NCBI RefSeq assembly: GCF_026210795.1
Contig: NC_089441.1
Location: 806,001 to 870,000 of the forward strand
DNA from: Rhizophagus irregularis
Taxonomy: Eukaryota; Glomeromycota; Glomeromycetes; Glomerales; Glomeraceae
Length of the DNA stretch: 64,000 bases
Direction of reading: 5' to 3'
Part shown: one piece after another, positions 24,958 to 35,439 of the stretch
Layout: every line of letters begins with the position of its first letter
Position numbering within the stretch: position 1 is the stretch's first letter
The notes under the pieces: generated by a model
What the model saw: only the letters and a program-made list of their open reading frames with translations
Database searches by the model: none
What the model was told of the DNA's origin: nothing
Program-made: the position numbers and the translations under genes

Positions 24958-26488
24958 TTAATTAGGAACTTCTAAATCAAATAATTTAGAATCTTGACAA
25001 TCTATTAAATGATAAAAAGTTAGTAATTATGGAATTAAACATATAATGCAATGATCATAAAGAAATAATTAATACCTTTATTATCTTCTTCAACTTCAAG
25101 ACATGAAGTAATTATAGATGAATTGACAGGTTTTGGCAAATTACTAAATGTGAATTCCCTACTAGTGTATATTGCATCAGGAATCTTTTCATATGAAGTT
25201 GAAATATTTGGTATCTCTTTATTAGCTTCATCAAAAATAGCTTTAATCTCTTTTCCTTTATAACCAAATTTTTCTTCATTTTGAAAATTACCTATATAAG
25301 CATAGAACAAAAAATATATTATATCATATAATTCATCTGCCGTTGGTCTTTGATTTGGAATTGCACTCATACATCTATATGCTAATTTTTTATAAATTTC
25401 AGGTGTTCCCTTTCCAAATTCAGGTCTGATTCCATTACATATTTCTAATGCTAAGCTTAAGTCATGTTTTCTTTTATAAAAAGGTGGTTTTCCAGATGAC
25501 AATTCTGTCATAATTACACCAAAACTATAGATATCAGAAGATAATGTATATGGTTCCTTATTCAAAACTTCTGGAGCAATGTATGGTAATACTCCACATA
25601 TTTTGTCATCTGATTTTTGTTCATTTGATGGTCCAGACAATCCAAAATCTGAAATATAAGAAATGTTTCCATTATTGCTTTTATTGTAATTATGTAATAT
25701 ATTTCCACTATGGAAATCCTTATGAAAATATCCCAATTTATGTAAATTTTTAAGGTCATGTACTATATTACATAATAATTTTAATTTTTCTCTCCAAAAA
25801 ATATTATTAAAATTACTTGAAAGAATACTTCTCAAATTTCCTTGATCTGCTAATTCTATAATCATCATAAATTCTCCAGTTTTTGTATCTTTAGTTATTC
25901 CATAAAATTTTAAATAAATATGATCATTAAAATAAACATTCCAAAGTGTTTTAATCTACAAAAATTTAAAAGCCATGAATAAATCTTTATATTTTGAAAA
26001 TTAGTTAATAATAGAAAATGCGAATATACCTCATTTAAATAATTGGCAGAAATATTTTGTGAATCATTTAATTTTTTTAAAGCTACTTTTATAGGTTTAG
26101 ATTCTTCTTTTTTCCAACTTCCATCATTTTGTCTTTTATATTTTGCTTCACCATCAATCCATGTTGCAGAGTAAACTTTGGCAAATCCTCCTTCACCAAT
26201 TTGTTTTACATCTTCAAATCTATCAAATGGTATCAATTCAAGAAATAATGGGTAATTATTCCTATGATATTTTGCATTATAAATCGTATCTTTTATAAAT
26301 TCATCAATATCATTATTCCTACTGGTCCATCCTTCAATTATGCAACGAGGAACACATTCTTTACACCACAATTTTTTATCTTCTGGTTTATAACAATTTA
26401 CATGATTGATATTTGGATTTCTACTAGAAATATTTAATTCATTAAATTCAGATTCTATTTGTATTTCGTCTTTATTTTTATAATTCAT
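24958..26488 (-). CDS. Protein kinase, copy 5 of tandem family
   Basis: Predicted 460-aa TKL-like protein kinase. Exons on the minus strand are 26488-26030, 25955-25076 and 25001-24958; intron phases match the other copies. The start MNYKNKDEIQIE aligns with copy 2 (MSYNYKDEMQIE). The frame is open a few codons further upstream, but without an ATG. The Cys cluster, WTSRNNDIDEFI, Gly loop GEGGFAKVY, VALKK lysine, HKDFHSGN, ISDFGLSG, IAPEVLN and the complete tail DCQDSKLFDLEVPN are present. It is the closest relative of copy 4 in sequence and flanks. Its promoter region was separated from the older flank by a 4.4 kb insertion about 390 bp upstream of the start. Confidence 0.92.
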
Positions 26489-26524
26489 TTTTTTTGTTTT
26501 CAAGTAAAAAAAAATTATTTCAGC

Positions 26525-26675
26525 CCGTTGACATGTGTATCATATTATAGTTATACAGCATCTAGATAATGGTAATACAAATTAATTAAGGGGCTTCATT
26601 TTGATGTAGATCAAATTTATTATTAGTTCCTTTTTGTATAAGTATAACATTAAGTTGATCGACAACACGGATTTA
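26525..26675 (-). promoter_or_regulatory. Conserved upstream block of kinase copy 5
   Basis: The motif order is the same as in the other copies on the minus strand: GTCGATCAACTTAATG, TATACAAAAAGGAAC, AAGCCCCTTAATTAA and TGTATTACCATTATC, ending within 60-120 bp of the ATG. Confidence 0.4.
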
Positions 26676-27739
26676 TGTCACAAATTATTTTTATTCAACC
26701 AATTATTTTGAAAAACGTTATTAATTTAGAAGGTTTAGAAGGGCATTATTATTCATTAATAGTAGGTATACACTCTTGAAAGTGATTTTATATTTAACAT
26801 CTGTGCGCAATTTTTATTATGATAAGTTTTACTGGTGTATTTATTGCTAACATCATATTTAATTATTTTTCAAGATAAAGTCCCTTTGCAGAAACCTATT
26901 GATTTTGAAAAATATGGTAAAAATATTTTTAAAATATGATTGACATATTGCGTGTACATTTCTGTTAACTCTGTTGTAACTCGATAACGGCAATATGTTG
27001 AACATATGTTAAAAAACACATGATTAAAATATGTTTAAAATATGTTTACTATATATCAAAAATATGTCAAAATTTATGAAAAAAATGTGATATTTATATT
27101 TTTATTATATATCAAAAATATCATTATAATATATTGCAAGTAATACAATTTATTATATATTAAAAATACACTAAAATATTACAATTATACATTTTACATT
27201 GAAATTATAATAAAAACAAACCTATTATAATGCCTTCACTGCACAATTTTTGATTTGGATCATTGTGATTTATTCGCAAGGAAATTTCCAAGTCAAATCA
27301 TGTGACTTCTGATTCTCCTTTCTGTACGACCCTCTCAATGATAAGGAAACAAAATTATTACTGTACTTTTTTGTATGTTCGCCATTCTCACATCTTATCT
27401 CCCTTTTGCAACTCTCCTGGTCACTTCCTTTCCATCTCATTTGGAGGTCACACTTATTCTTCTGCGATTTTCTTCAGACTGTTAAATACTGTAAGTTGCG
27501 GGTAGGATAATAAATAGTAGTAGTAATTAGTCTAGATTTCTTGTATGATATTTTGCAATACACTGTAGGTTATTTTTATTAGTATATTTGCTTGTTTGTG
27601 GACGTGTAAATTTTCAATAAGTAATTTTATTGCTATTTATACAATACAAGATGCTTGATCATTTAAAAAAAAAGTAAAGTCAAAACATTAGTAAGAAATT
27701 CGTTAAAGAAATAAAACCAAAGGAACTTCCAATACTTAC

Positions 27740-28702
27740 CAAAATCTACAAATCCAAGGTTCCATTGCCTAAAAATGAAATAAATAAAATTGAAATTTTA
27801 ATAAAATGCTCAATAAAGAAAATTTTTTAAAAAAAATTCTGAAGATTCTTACCATAAATTAAGTGTATGCACAACTGTTTAAAAAAAAGAAATAAATAAA
27901 CTGTTAGTAAAGTTTGCTAAAAATAAAAAAAATTTAATAAAAAATTTTGAGACTAACCAAAATCCTGAGCTAAGAAACTAAAGAGCTGCTAAAAAAGAAA
28001 AAATCAAAATGTTACAAATGACAGTTCGTCAAAGAGGTCCTGCACATCTAAAGTAATTCAGCCAGTTCAGTTGCCTAAAAAGAAGAAACAAATGAACATT
28101 TAGCAAAAGTTTATTAAAAAATATAAAATAAACAAATAATAAAATCACCCTCTAAAAATCTGCAACTACAAAAGAAAGAAAAATGAAAGGATGTTGATAA
28201 ATGTTTCATTTCATCAAAAGTGAAAAAAAAAGATAAAAAAGTTACCAAAAGTCCACATCTAAAGAGACAGCATCCAAAGAGGCCAGACATGCCATAATAA
28301 GAGCTACAAAAGAAAAAAATCAAAACATTAATAAATATTTGTTAAAATAGAAATTCTAAAAAAAGAAATACCCACTCAATTCCAACGCGCACAAAGATTT
28401 AAAAACTTGCTAAAAAAGAGAGTAAATTGTAACATTAGTAAAATGTTTTGAAACTTTTAAAAACTTCCGAATACCCTTACCAAAAATCAACATATCTGAA
28501 GATACCATTATCTAAGAAATGTTTCGTTGCTATAAGATAAATAATTAAAAAAAAACTTCCTACTGTACTCACATTCTAAATACCATAGAACTAAGCCATC
28601 TAAGAATTAAGAAAACAACCATTAAAAATTATTTGATAAAAAACAAAACAATTAAAGAAAACAAAATTGACAAATTCTACTGGAGGAGCTGAAAGAATTA
28701 CC
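27740..28702 (-). other. Ladder of short exon-like modules
   Basis: On the minus strand at least nine short segments are each preceded by a pyrimidine tract ending TTAG or GTAG and mostly followed by GTAAG, GTAAC or GTTAG: 28599-28573, 28511-28481, 28409-28372, 28303-28246, 28165-28149, 28074-28016, 27988-27958, 27874-27853 and 27768-27740. A tenth donor lies at 28701. Segments are 17-59 nt and spacers 27-102 nt. They contain stop codons in the frames I checked, so a spliced noncoding transcript, a decayed gene or a splice-signal-mimicking repeat are all possible. Confidence 0.4.
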
Positions 28703-29567
28703 TAAAAAAAGCTTCCAGTTTCAGCATTTGAAGGGTATTTAACAATATGTTACGCTACTATTGGAATATCTTCCAATCATTTCTGTTGATACTCTGCATT
28801 AATTATATATCTGGAGATTTGAAAAATATGAATCTGTGAAGAAACTGCTCTTATCTCCTTTTCCTTATCATTTTTTACACAACAAAATATACTTACGCCT
28901 AATACTAAACAACCTCCTACTATTTATTGTACCAAAGTGAATTTCAAATGAATGAAATTCAATATGGAAGCTAAAATCAAAATGTAAAATGTTAAAGAAT
29001 TTTTGTTTTTCTCTTGTGGGTACTTTTCACTTTTTTTTTAAAACTATGTATGAGAGAGAGGAGGGAATGATTGAAAGAAGAAAAATAGGAAATAGAGAGT
29101 AAAAAATAACAAAGTAATGACCATATGGTGTTGAAATATATTATAACATTAATAAAGTGTTAGAAAAAATTAAAAGAATAGTTAAAAGTTTAAATAATAA
29201 AATAAAATAAAATAAACTTTGTTAAAAAAAAGAGTTAAAAAAAGTTTAAAAAAAAAGACCAAACTGCGGATTTATTATTAGTATTGCTTTAATCAGGTTA
29301 ATTACATGATACACGTGATTCTAAATTAATATAAATATAGCCGATATTTTTTTCAGTATTAAAAATTTTTTATATTATTATTGGTGTAAAAAGTAAGAAA
29401 GAATGAAAAGTTAGTAAGGAATATTTTAGTCTGACCGCCAGCGGATAAGTGAATGAAACACTAACATTATGTTAGGAACCTCCTTAATGAACCAAATTAA
29501 GGAGAAGTAATTCATCATCTTAAAGTGCGTGGTTAATCAGGTTAAAATAGGAGAAAGATATGTCAAA

Positions 29568-29708
29568 TTATATTACAGAGATTATATGAATTTTGCCATA
29601 TGTAATTGATATTGTAGCTATATTTTATTCATTTGTTAATTATATTTCAAAGATTTTATGAATTTTGATATAGGGAATTGAAATAGTAGCTATATTTTAT
29701 TCATTCTT
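29568..29708. repeat. Two 70-bp direct repeats
   Basis: Two adjacent copies share AGATTWTATGAATTTTG and GTAGCTATATTTTATTCATT, inside the 4.4-kb element. Confidence 0.65.
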
Positions 29709-30004
29709 AGAATTCACTAATATCATTAATTTAAGTTTATATTTTATATTTAATATATTTCAAAATATTGTAATAACTGTTTCGCTAATATCAATCATAT
29801 TTTAATGCATTTCAAAATATTGTATTCATATTACGAAAATATTTGTTAATTCAAGTTCATCTTTAACATATTTTGAAAATATTGTAAAATTGTTTTGTTC
29901 ATATTACAAAAATATTCACCAATATCATTAATTCTCGTCATTTTTTATGTCTAACATATTTTACGAAAACTAAGAGTTTTCTGCAAAGAATATTAAAATA
30001 TTTT

Positions 30005-30853
30005 TAGTGCTCCTACCGGGTCGGATTCAGTCGGGTTTGGAGAATATATCCGACTCGACCCGGTAAAAATAGAAATGATCCAATTTTAACCCGACCCGAG
30101 TATATTTAATTTGAATAACCCGGGTTAGACCCGAAATTTTAGTAATTTTCATTGGATAATATTAGTAATGTATCAAAAATATTTTTTCAAATATAATTTT
30201 TTCAATAACGCAAGGTAATTGATCTACAAGATGACACCCAACTTTTTATTATTAAAACTAAAGCTAAGCACGAATTTAAAAATATCTTCAATTCCTGTTT
30301 ATTTATTGCTTTATATTTGAACTATAAAATCGAAATTGTATCATTTACTTTAACAGAAATTTGACTATATTTTATGTCTGCCAGGACTTTAAACACATGC
30401 ATGCTCTAATTGTATCTGCTTTAAGACTACATTTTTTTGCAGCTATCAAATCGGTTCCACCGGAAAATACTCTTTCTACTGGAACGCTGGTTGCTTTATT
30501 AATCATCAAAATCAACTTATGTAATGTTAATAAATAATAATAATAATTCATACACATACCTGTAACTGCAAGGTGTCTCTAGCAATTTTCGCTAAGTGAG
30601 GATATACTACCTCATTCATCTAGCAAAATTATATAAACATAATCAATATTAACACGTAATCAATATGTGATCAGTGATTTTAATGACCATCCGGGTCTAA
30701 TTCGGGTCAAAACCCGAGTTAAGGAAATGAATAACCCGACCCGACGGGTCGGGTCATGCGGGTCACGGGTTATTAAAATTGTTAGTACCGACCCGATTTA
30801 AAATTCACTCGGGTTGAATTATCCGGGTTAGACCCGAATTTTGCGGAGCACTA
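30005..30853. mobile_element. Non-autonomous hAT element, nested
   Basis: 849 bp with terminal inverted repeats TAGTGCTCC and GGAGCACTA, flanked by a perfect 8-bp target duplication AATATTTT (29997-30004 and 30854-30861), diagnostic of the hAT superfamily. Both ends are packed with CCCGACCCG and CGGGTTAGACCC motifs. It retains a fragment of transposase near its middle. It lies inside the 4.4-kb element, so it arrived later. Confidence 0.88.
30380..30500 (-). pseudogene. hAT transposase C-terminal fragment
   Basis: On the minus strand the frame reads ATSVPVERVFSGGTDLIAAK followed by KCSLKADTIRACMCLKSW. This is the hAT C-terminal dimerisation motif (ATSxxxERxFSxxG, R/K-x-SL, CLKSW). Upstream sequence is AT-rich and lacks the BED finger and catalytic domain, so this is a remnant of a deleted autonomous element. 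Confidence 0.85.
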
Positions 30854-30861
30854 AATATTTT

Positions 30862-31245
30862 TTTATTATATATCAAAAATATGACTATTATCTAACAGCG
30901 TAAATCAAGGAAATTACGAACATGTTTTATACATCTGTTGATCATCTCATAATTATATAACGTGTATTAAAATATTTTTATTACATATTGAAAATATGAC
31001 TGTTATCTAATAGCATAATCAGGTTAATTACGAACATATTTTATACATCTGTTGATTATCTCATAATTATATAACACGTATTAAAATATTTTTATTATAT
31101 ATCAACAATATGACTATTATCTAATAGCGTAAATCGAGGAAATTACGAACATGTTTTATACATCTGTTGATCATCTCATAATTATATAACATGTACTAAA
31201 ATATTTTTATTATATATCGAAAATATGACTGCTATCTAACAATTA
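30862..31245. repeat. 115-bp tandem repeat, about 3.3 copies
   Basis: The landmark ATGACTATTATCTAA or a variant recurs at 30881, 30996, 31110 and 31225. Units include TTACGAACATGTTTTATACA and TCATCTCATAATTATATAAC. They form the right subterminal region of the 4.4-kb element. Confidence 0.85.
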
Positions 31246-31288
31246 TATGTTTATCATATTTATGAAAATTGAAGGTTTCTGTAAAGTC

Positions 31289-32215
31289 TTTTTTCGGTAT
31301 TATAGAAAGTTTTCTGCTGAATTAAAAGTCATAGATTAATGATTATAGACAAACTATAATATTTTATTTATAGTTATCTTCTAAACAACTTGCACACAAT
31401 AGCCAACTTTCCATTAAGAATTTAAGAATTACACAATTTTATCAAAATATATAACAAGAAACACAGCACTATTAGGTAATTTGTACTAATATAAAGAAAG
31501 CATAACAGAAAGAACTCGACCTAAAACTTAAGTCTGCTGTCTACGTAACCGAATTGATGTAATACTAATTATATTAATATTCCAGGCATAATACACGGTA
31601 TATATAATGCAAAAAATATGATGATATGCACCTTAATTAATCTTAATAATTCTAACTAAATTATTTATTATCTATTTAAAAATCTTAAAAGTATTTTTTA
31701 CCAGTACATATTTAATATGGAAAATACTTGTGCGAAATTCTTTTTACATTTTTTTTAATTAAATTATAATAATATTAGTAATTTAAAATTAAAATATTTA
31801 ATCAAGATTCTTTTTTTCGATATCATATCAAACATGAATAATATTAAATACTGATGTGAATGAAACAATCAAAAAAAAAATTAATAATAACGAATAATAT
31901 TATTGTATTTTGATGCAATTTTAGCAATAGAACAAGTACTTAATATTTTTTATTATATTTATTTTAATGAATATACAATCAAAATTAATATGTTTTATTA
32001 AGATAAAAATCAAAGTATTACTATGGATAAAAATAAAAATCAATGTTAAAAATAAAATTGAGAAATTACAAATTTATAACTTTTTTACAAATAATTCTTT
32101 CATTCAATTCAATTAATTGAATCTATATTATTTAGCAACAGAGATAAACTTACTTTATTCTAAATTCACATGTTTCAAGTTAAATAAATTCGTTTATTGA
32201 ACTTCAAAACCTTCA
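31289..32215. repeat. Truncated kinase-unit flank without a kinase
   Basis: This is paralogous to about 23535-24425: both have CTGAATTAAAAGTCATAGAT near the left and TTCACATGTTTCAAG near the right. The similarity stops after AAAACCTT at about 32215, before the point where a kinase 3' end would be expected. It is a relic of a further duplication unit. Confidence 0.7.
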
Positions 32216-32426
32216 CTGATCGAAGTGAAATGATTTGATGGAGTTTATAACATGAAATGACCGGCATACCTGTTCGTTTTTTACGCATGGTTTTAAATTT
32301 ATGTTAAAATTGATTTACAAATTGAAATGGCTGGCCAAGTTTATCATAAATATAAAAATAGAAATTATTAGTAAATTTCAATAATATAATTTAATAAATA
32401 AATTCGGATATTCCTATTTCCTGTTA

Positions 32427-32919
32427 CAGTCAGAACTCGATATAATGAACCCTCCGTTCAAGCTATTTTGAATCATTACATCGATCAAATTTTTCTATTA
32501 TAACGATTTATATATTAAAATATAAGAATCAGTATATCTAAAAAAAATATATCAAAATAAAATCCTATTTTATCACGTTTATAATATCAACAGTTCAATA
32601 CGGTGTTATCATATAGAAACTTGTAAATAGATGCACCGAAATTGAGATCCAGATATATCAGGTGATCTGCTGCGTTTAATAGTGCCGGCCGAGACTGAGT
32701 TAATTCAGGCTGGAATTAGAATGGTATCGGTTTATTGCGAATAAATAAGTATGACTGCTTTATGATTAACTTCGTTATTTGTAATATCACGAAATTTATT
32801 ATAAAGTCGGTATATAATGATACAATTAATTATAGATGGTTTTGGTTTAAGAAAAAAGTTCGTTATGGGCCAAAATCGGTTTATCCCAAATCGTTATATC
32901 GACTATCGAGTTATGGCTG
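32427..32919. mobile_element. Tc1/mariner (pogo-like) MITE
   Basis: 493 bp flanked by TA on both sides (32425-32426, 32920-32921). The termini are inverted: left CAGTCAGAACTCGATATAAT, right reversed CAGCCATAACTCGATAGTC. The repeated CGATATA and CGTTATA motifs near the ends are typical of pogo/Tigger-type elements. It has no transposase; the open frame crossing its right end is not a gene. Confidence 0.75.
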
Positions 32920-32921
32920 TA

Positions 32922-34080
32922 TAAAGTATATAAAAGTTTGCTTATATAATGAAGAGATTGTAATGAATTCATTCATTAAACCTAAAAATATAGTATATTG
33001 ACGAAACAAAATAATAATTCTAAGGTGGCACTCTGACTAGTTCGATAGCACAAACTAGTTATTTATTTCAGTATCGTTTTACATTACAAGCATGCATGTT
33101 ACAATAAATAATTTGATAAAGTCGGACAAAAATTCCATCCTTTATACATCATTACTTACAAAATAGGATTTAAAAAATATTTGAACAAAAGAATACACAT
33201 TAAATAATATGATTGTTTGATTGTTTTAACCAATCTTTATTGTAAAATAAAATCCGCTAGATGCTGATACAAAAAAGTAAATAGTCGAGATTTTTTTTTT
33301 CTTTCTAGAAAAGATAGAAAAGATCAAATTTCCGATGGAAAAATTTTGTGTAACAATACCGAGAATATTCTGCGGCATCCAATTTTGAACTCCGAAGAAA
33401 CTTTTGAAACGAGTAAGATAGACATAATTATGCATTACATTGATATAATAAATTCTCAAGAACAATTCCTTTTTTTTTCAAATCGATTTCCATTATTGTC
33501 GTTATTTGAAACTCATAAAAGGAAAGGCATTATGATAATGCTAATTCCTTAAGAAGATATGAACATCAATCTAAATGATACGTGATCGTCAAAAAAAATT
33601 TACTAATAGACTAACCAATTTCTAAATACAATGTTTAGAAAGAATTTAAAGAATTTCTGCAGTATGGGTAATCTAAAATTAGAAAAGTCTGCAAAGCAAC
33701 TACGGTAAACTCAAAACGCCATATTGTGACAATACACTATTCTTTTTTTGATTTATTGTAATAATGATTTTCGGTTCTTAAATATTCCTTTCGAACTCGA
33801 AAAAAAAAAAAATTATATATATAAAGCGACAAAATTCGAAAGTTTTTTTTTTCAGTAAATAAAATCATTAGACAAAAATATTTTAAAGGACGAAAGAATT
33901 TTGCATACAATATACATAAATATAGATATATATAATATATAAACATAGATTTCAATAATCACAAACGTCATTTTATTCAACAACTTCATAGATCATAACA
34001 TTTGCATTTTTTTTTCAACACTTCATAAAATCATATTTAACATAATAGATTTACATTCCATAATATCAAAATTATACATA
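32922..34080. other. Intergenic
   Basis: Short frames at 33226-33552 overlap on opposite strands without family signatures. The region just upstream of 34081 resembles that upstream of 40446 (both have AACACTTCAT), so it is probably the duplicated wax-synthase promoter. Confidence 0.4.
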
Positions 34081-35439
34081 ATGTCATTAGAATCACAATC
34101 TAGAATTTTCACAAAATCAAATCTGGTTTATATACCATTATCAATAACGATCGCTCATACATTAAATTTCATCATTAATTCACCTTTATCAATATGGCAA
34201 GAATTCCCACCTAAATTACCTAATTCAATTTATTTTTCAATATATATTATTCCATTATTATTATTCATATCACTTACATTTGAACCAATTAGAACAAGAA
34301 AACGTTTTTACACTTTATTATCTCTAGCGCTTATATATATATCAATTCCAATTAGTTTTCGTAAGGGAAATTATCCGATTAAAATTCATAATGGTTTGGT
34401 TACTCGTGGTGCATTTTTTGGGATGAAAATGTTTTTATTCTTAAAATTAAATAGAACATATAAAAATCCAAAAAATTCTAAAGAATTTACATCGTTCTTT
34501 TAGACATTATTTAATTGGCGTTTTGATTCTTATATAATTCCTCCAAAATCGGAGAATGATTCTTTGATTATCAAATCACCTACGACTTCACAAATTAACA
34601 AAAAGTTGATTAACCGCTCCATTATAACCTTCTTAAAATGGTTAATTTTTGAGCTTACACTTTTCATTTCAAACAAGTACGAGATAAAAATTCCAGAAAA
34701 AGCTTATCAAGTTCGTTTAATTGAATTTATCATAAAAGGAACCCCTCTAATTACATCTTCAATATTACTATATTTGAATTCTGTTATATCCGCTTACTTA
34801 GCGATGTCAATAATTTATGATATTTTCACTATTATTTTCACAATCTTCTTTCGTCTCTTTCTTTATTCCAAATCAGAAAATAGCAATCACAAATCTATTT
34901 TAATTAAGTCCGGTCTTTTCACTCCTTCAGAATATGTTTCTTTAAAAGAATGGATGATTACATTTTTATTCAATACGAAACATATATTTAGTATGCCATG
35001 GATTGCATCGAGTCCTCGTGATTTTTGGTCCACTCGTTGGCAATTAATGTTTAGCGAAATTTTTAAAGAATTAGGTTACTTGCCTGTCAGGAATTTATTA
35101 ATCACATTTGTTCCAAGGAAAATTGCAAATATGATGGGAGTACTTGGTGCTCTATGTTTTAGTAGTTTACTTCATGAATACCTTATTATTGGAATATCAA
35201 ATATTTGGACGGGTGAACATTTCTTTTTCTTTATGATTCATGGTGTAATATTTATTTTATGGGAAATTGTGTTTGGTTATGAGAAAAAAAATGAGATTAC
35301 AAAGATTAAGAGGTTCTTAAAATGGATTTTGTTATTAACTATTAATTTAATGGTTTTACCAGCATTCGTTGAACCCATGATAAGAAAAAACAACATTCTT
35401 CCTAAATCATATCTCGCTAAATATTATACTAATAATTAA
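34081..35439 (+). pseudogene. Wax synthase-like MBOAT acyltransferase, one nonsense codon
   Basis: A multi-pass membrane acyltransferase of the fungal wax-synthase/MBOAT type, expected to esterify an alcohol with acyl-CoA in the ER membrane. It is one 452-codon frame interrupted only by TAG at 34501-34503 (codon 141), where the second copy at 40446 has TGG (Trp) in FLWSLFNWRFD. Downstream are the conserved SPRDFWSTRWQ and GYLPVRNLL, and the catalytic histidine region SSLLHEYLI (about codon 365) followed by hydrophobic helices. At least six hydrophobic segments are visible. With one nonsense change it is either a very young pseudogene, a polymorphic null or a sequencing error. The family call is from motif recognition. 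Confidence 0.78.

Larger units (their letters stand above)
26883..31281. mobile_element. 4.4-kb insertion element of unknown class
   Basis: The flank of kinase copy 4 reads AGATAAAGTCTTTTTTGG without interruption near 23530. In the copy 5 flank the same sequence is split, with AGATAAAGTC at the left and TAAAGTCTTTTTTCGG at the right of 4.4 kb. TAAAGTC is present at both junctions (26876-26882, 31282-31288), consistent with a 7-bp target duplication. The ends are inverted (CTTTGCAGAAACC left, reversed CTTTACAGAAACC right). No transposase is recognisable. The interior holds AAATATGTTT-type repeats on the left, a ladder of exon-like modules at 27740-28702, two 70-bp repeats, a nested hAT element and a 115-bp tandem repeat on the right. 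Confidence 0.65.

Noticed and set aside
32735-33001. 88-codon frame
   Set aside because: It crosses the end of the TA-flanked MITE and begins with TTG, so it is not a gene.
34081-35439. Two separate genes split at the TAG
   Set aside because: Both halves are in the same frame and align continuously with the paralogue, so one gene with a nonsense codon is simpler.
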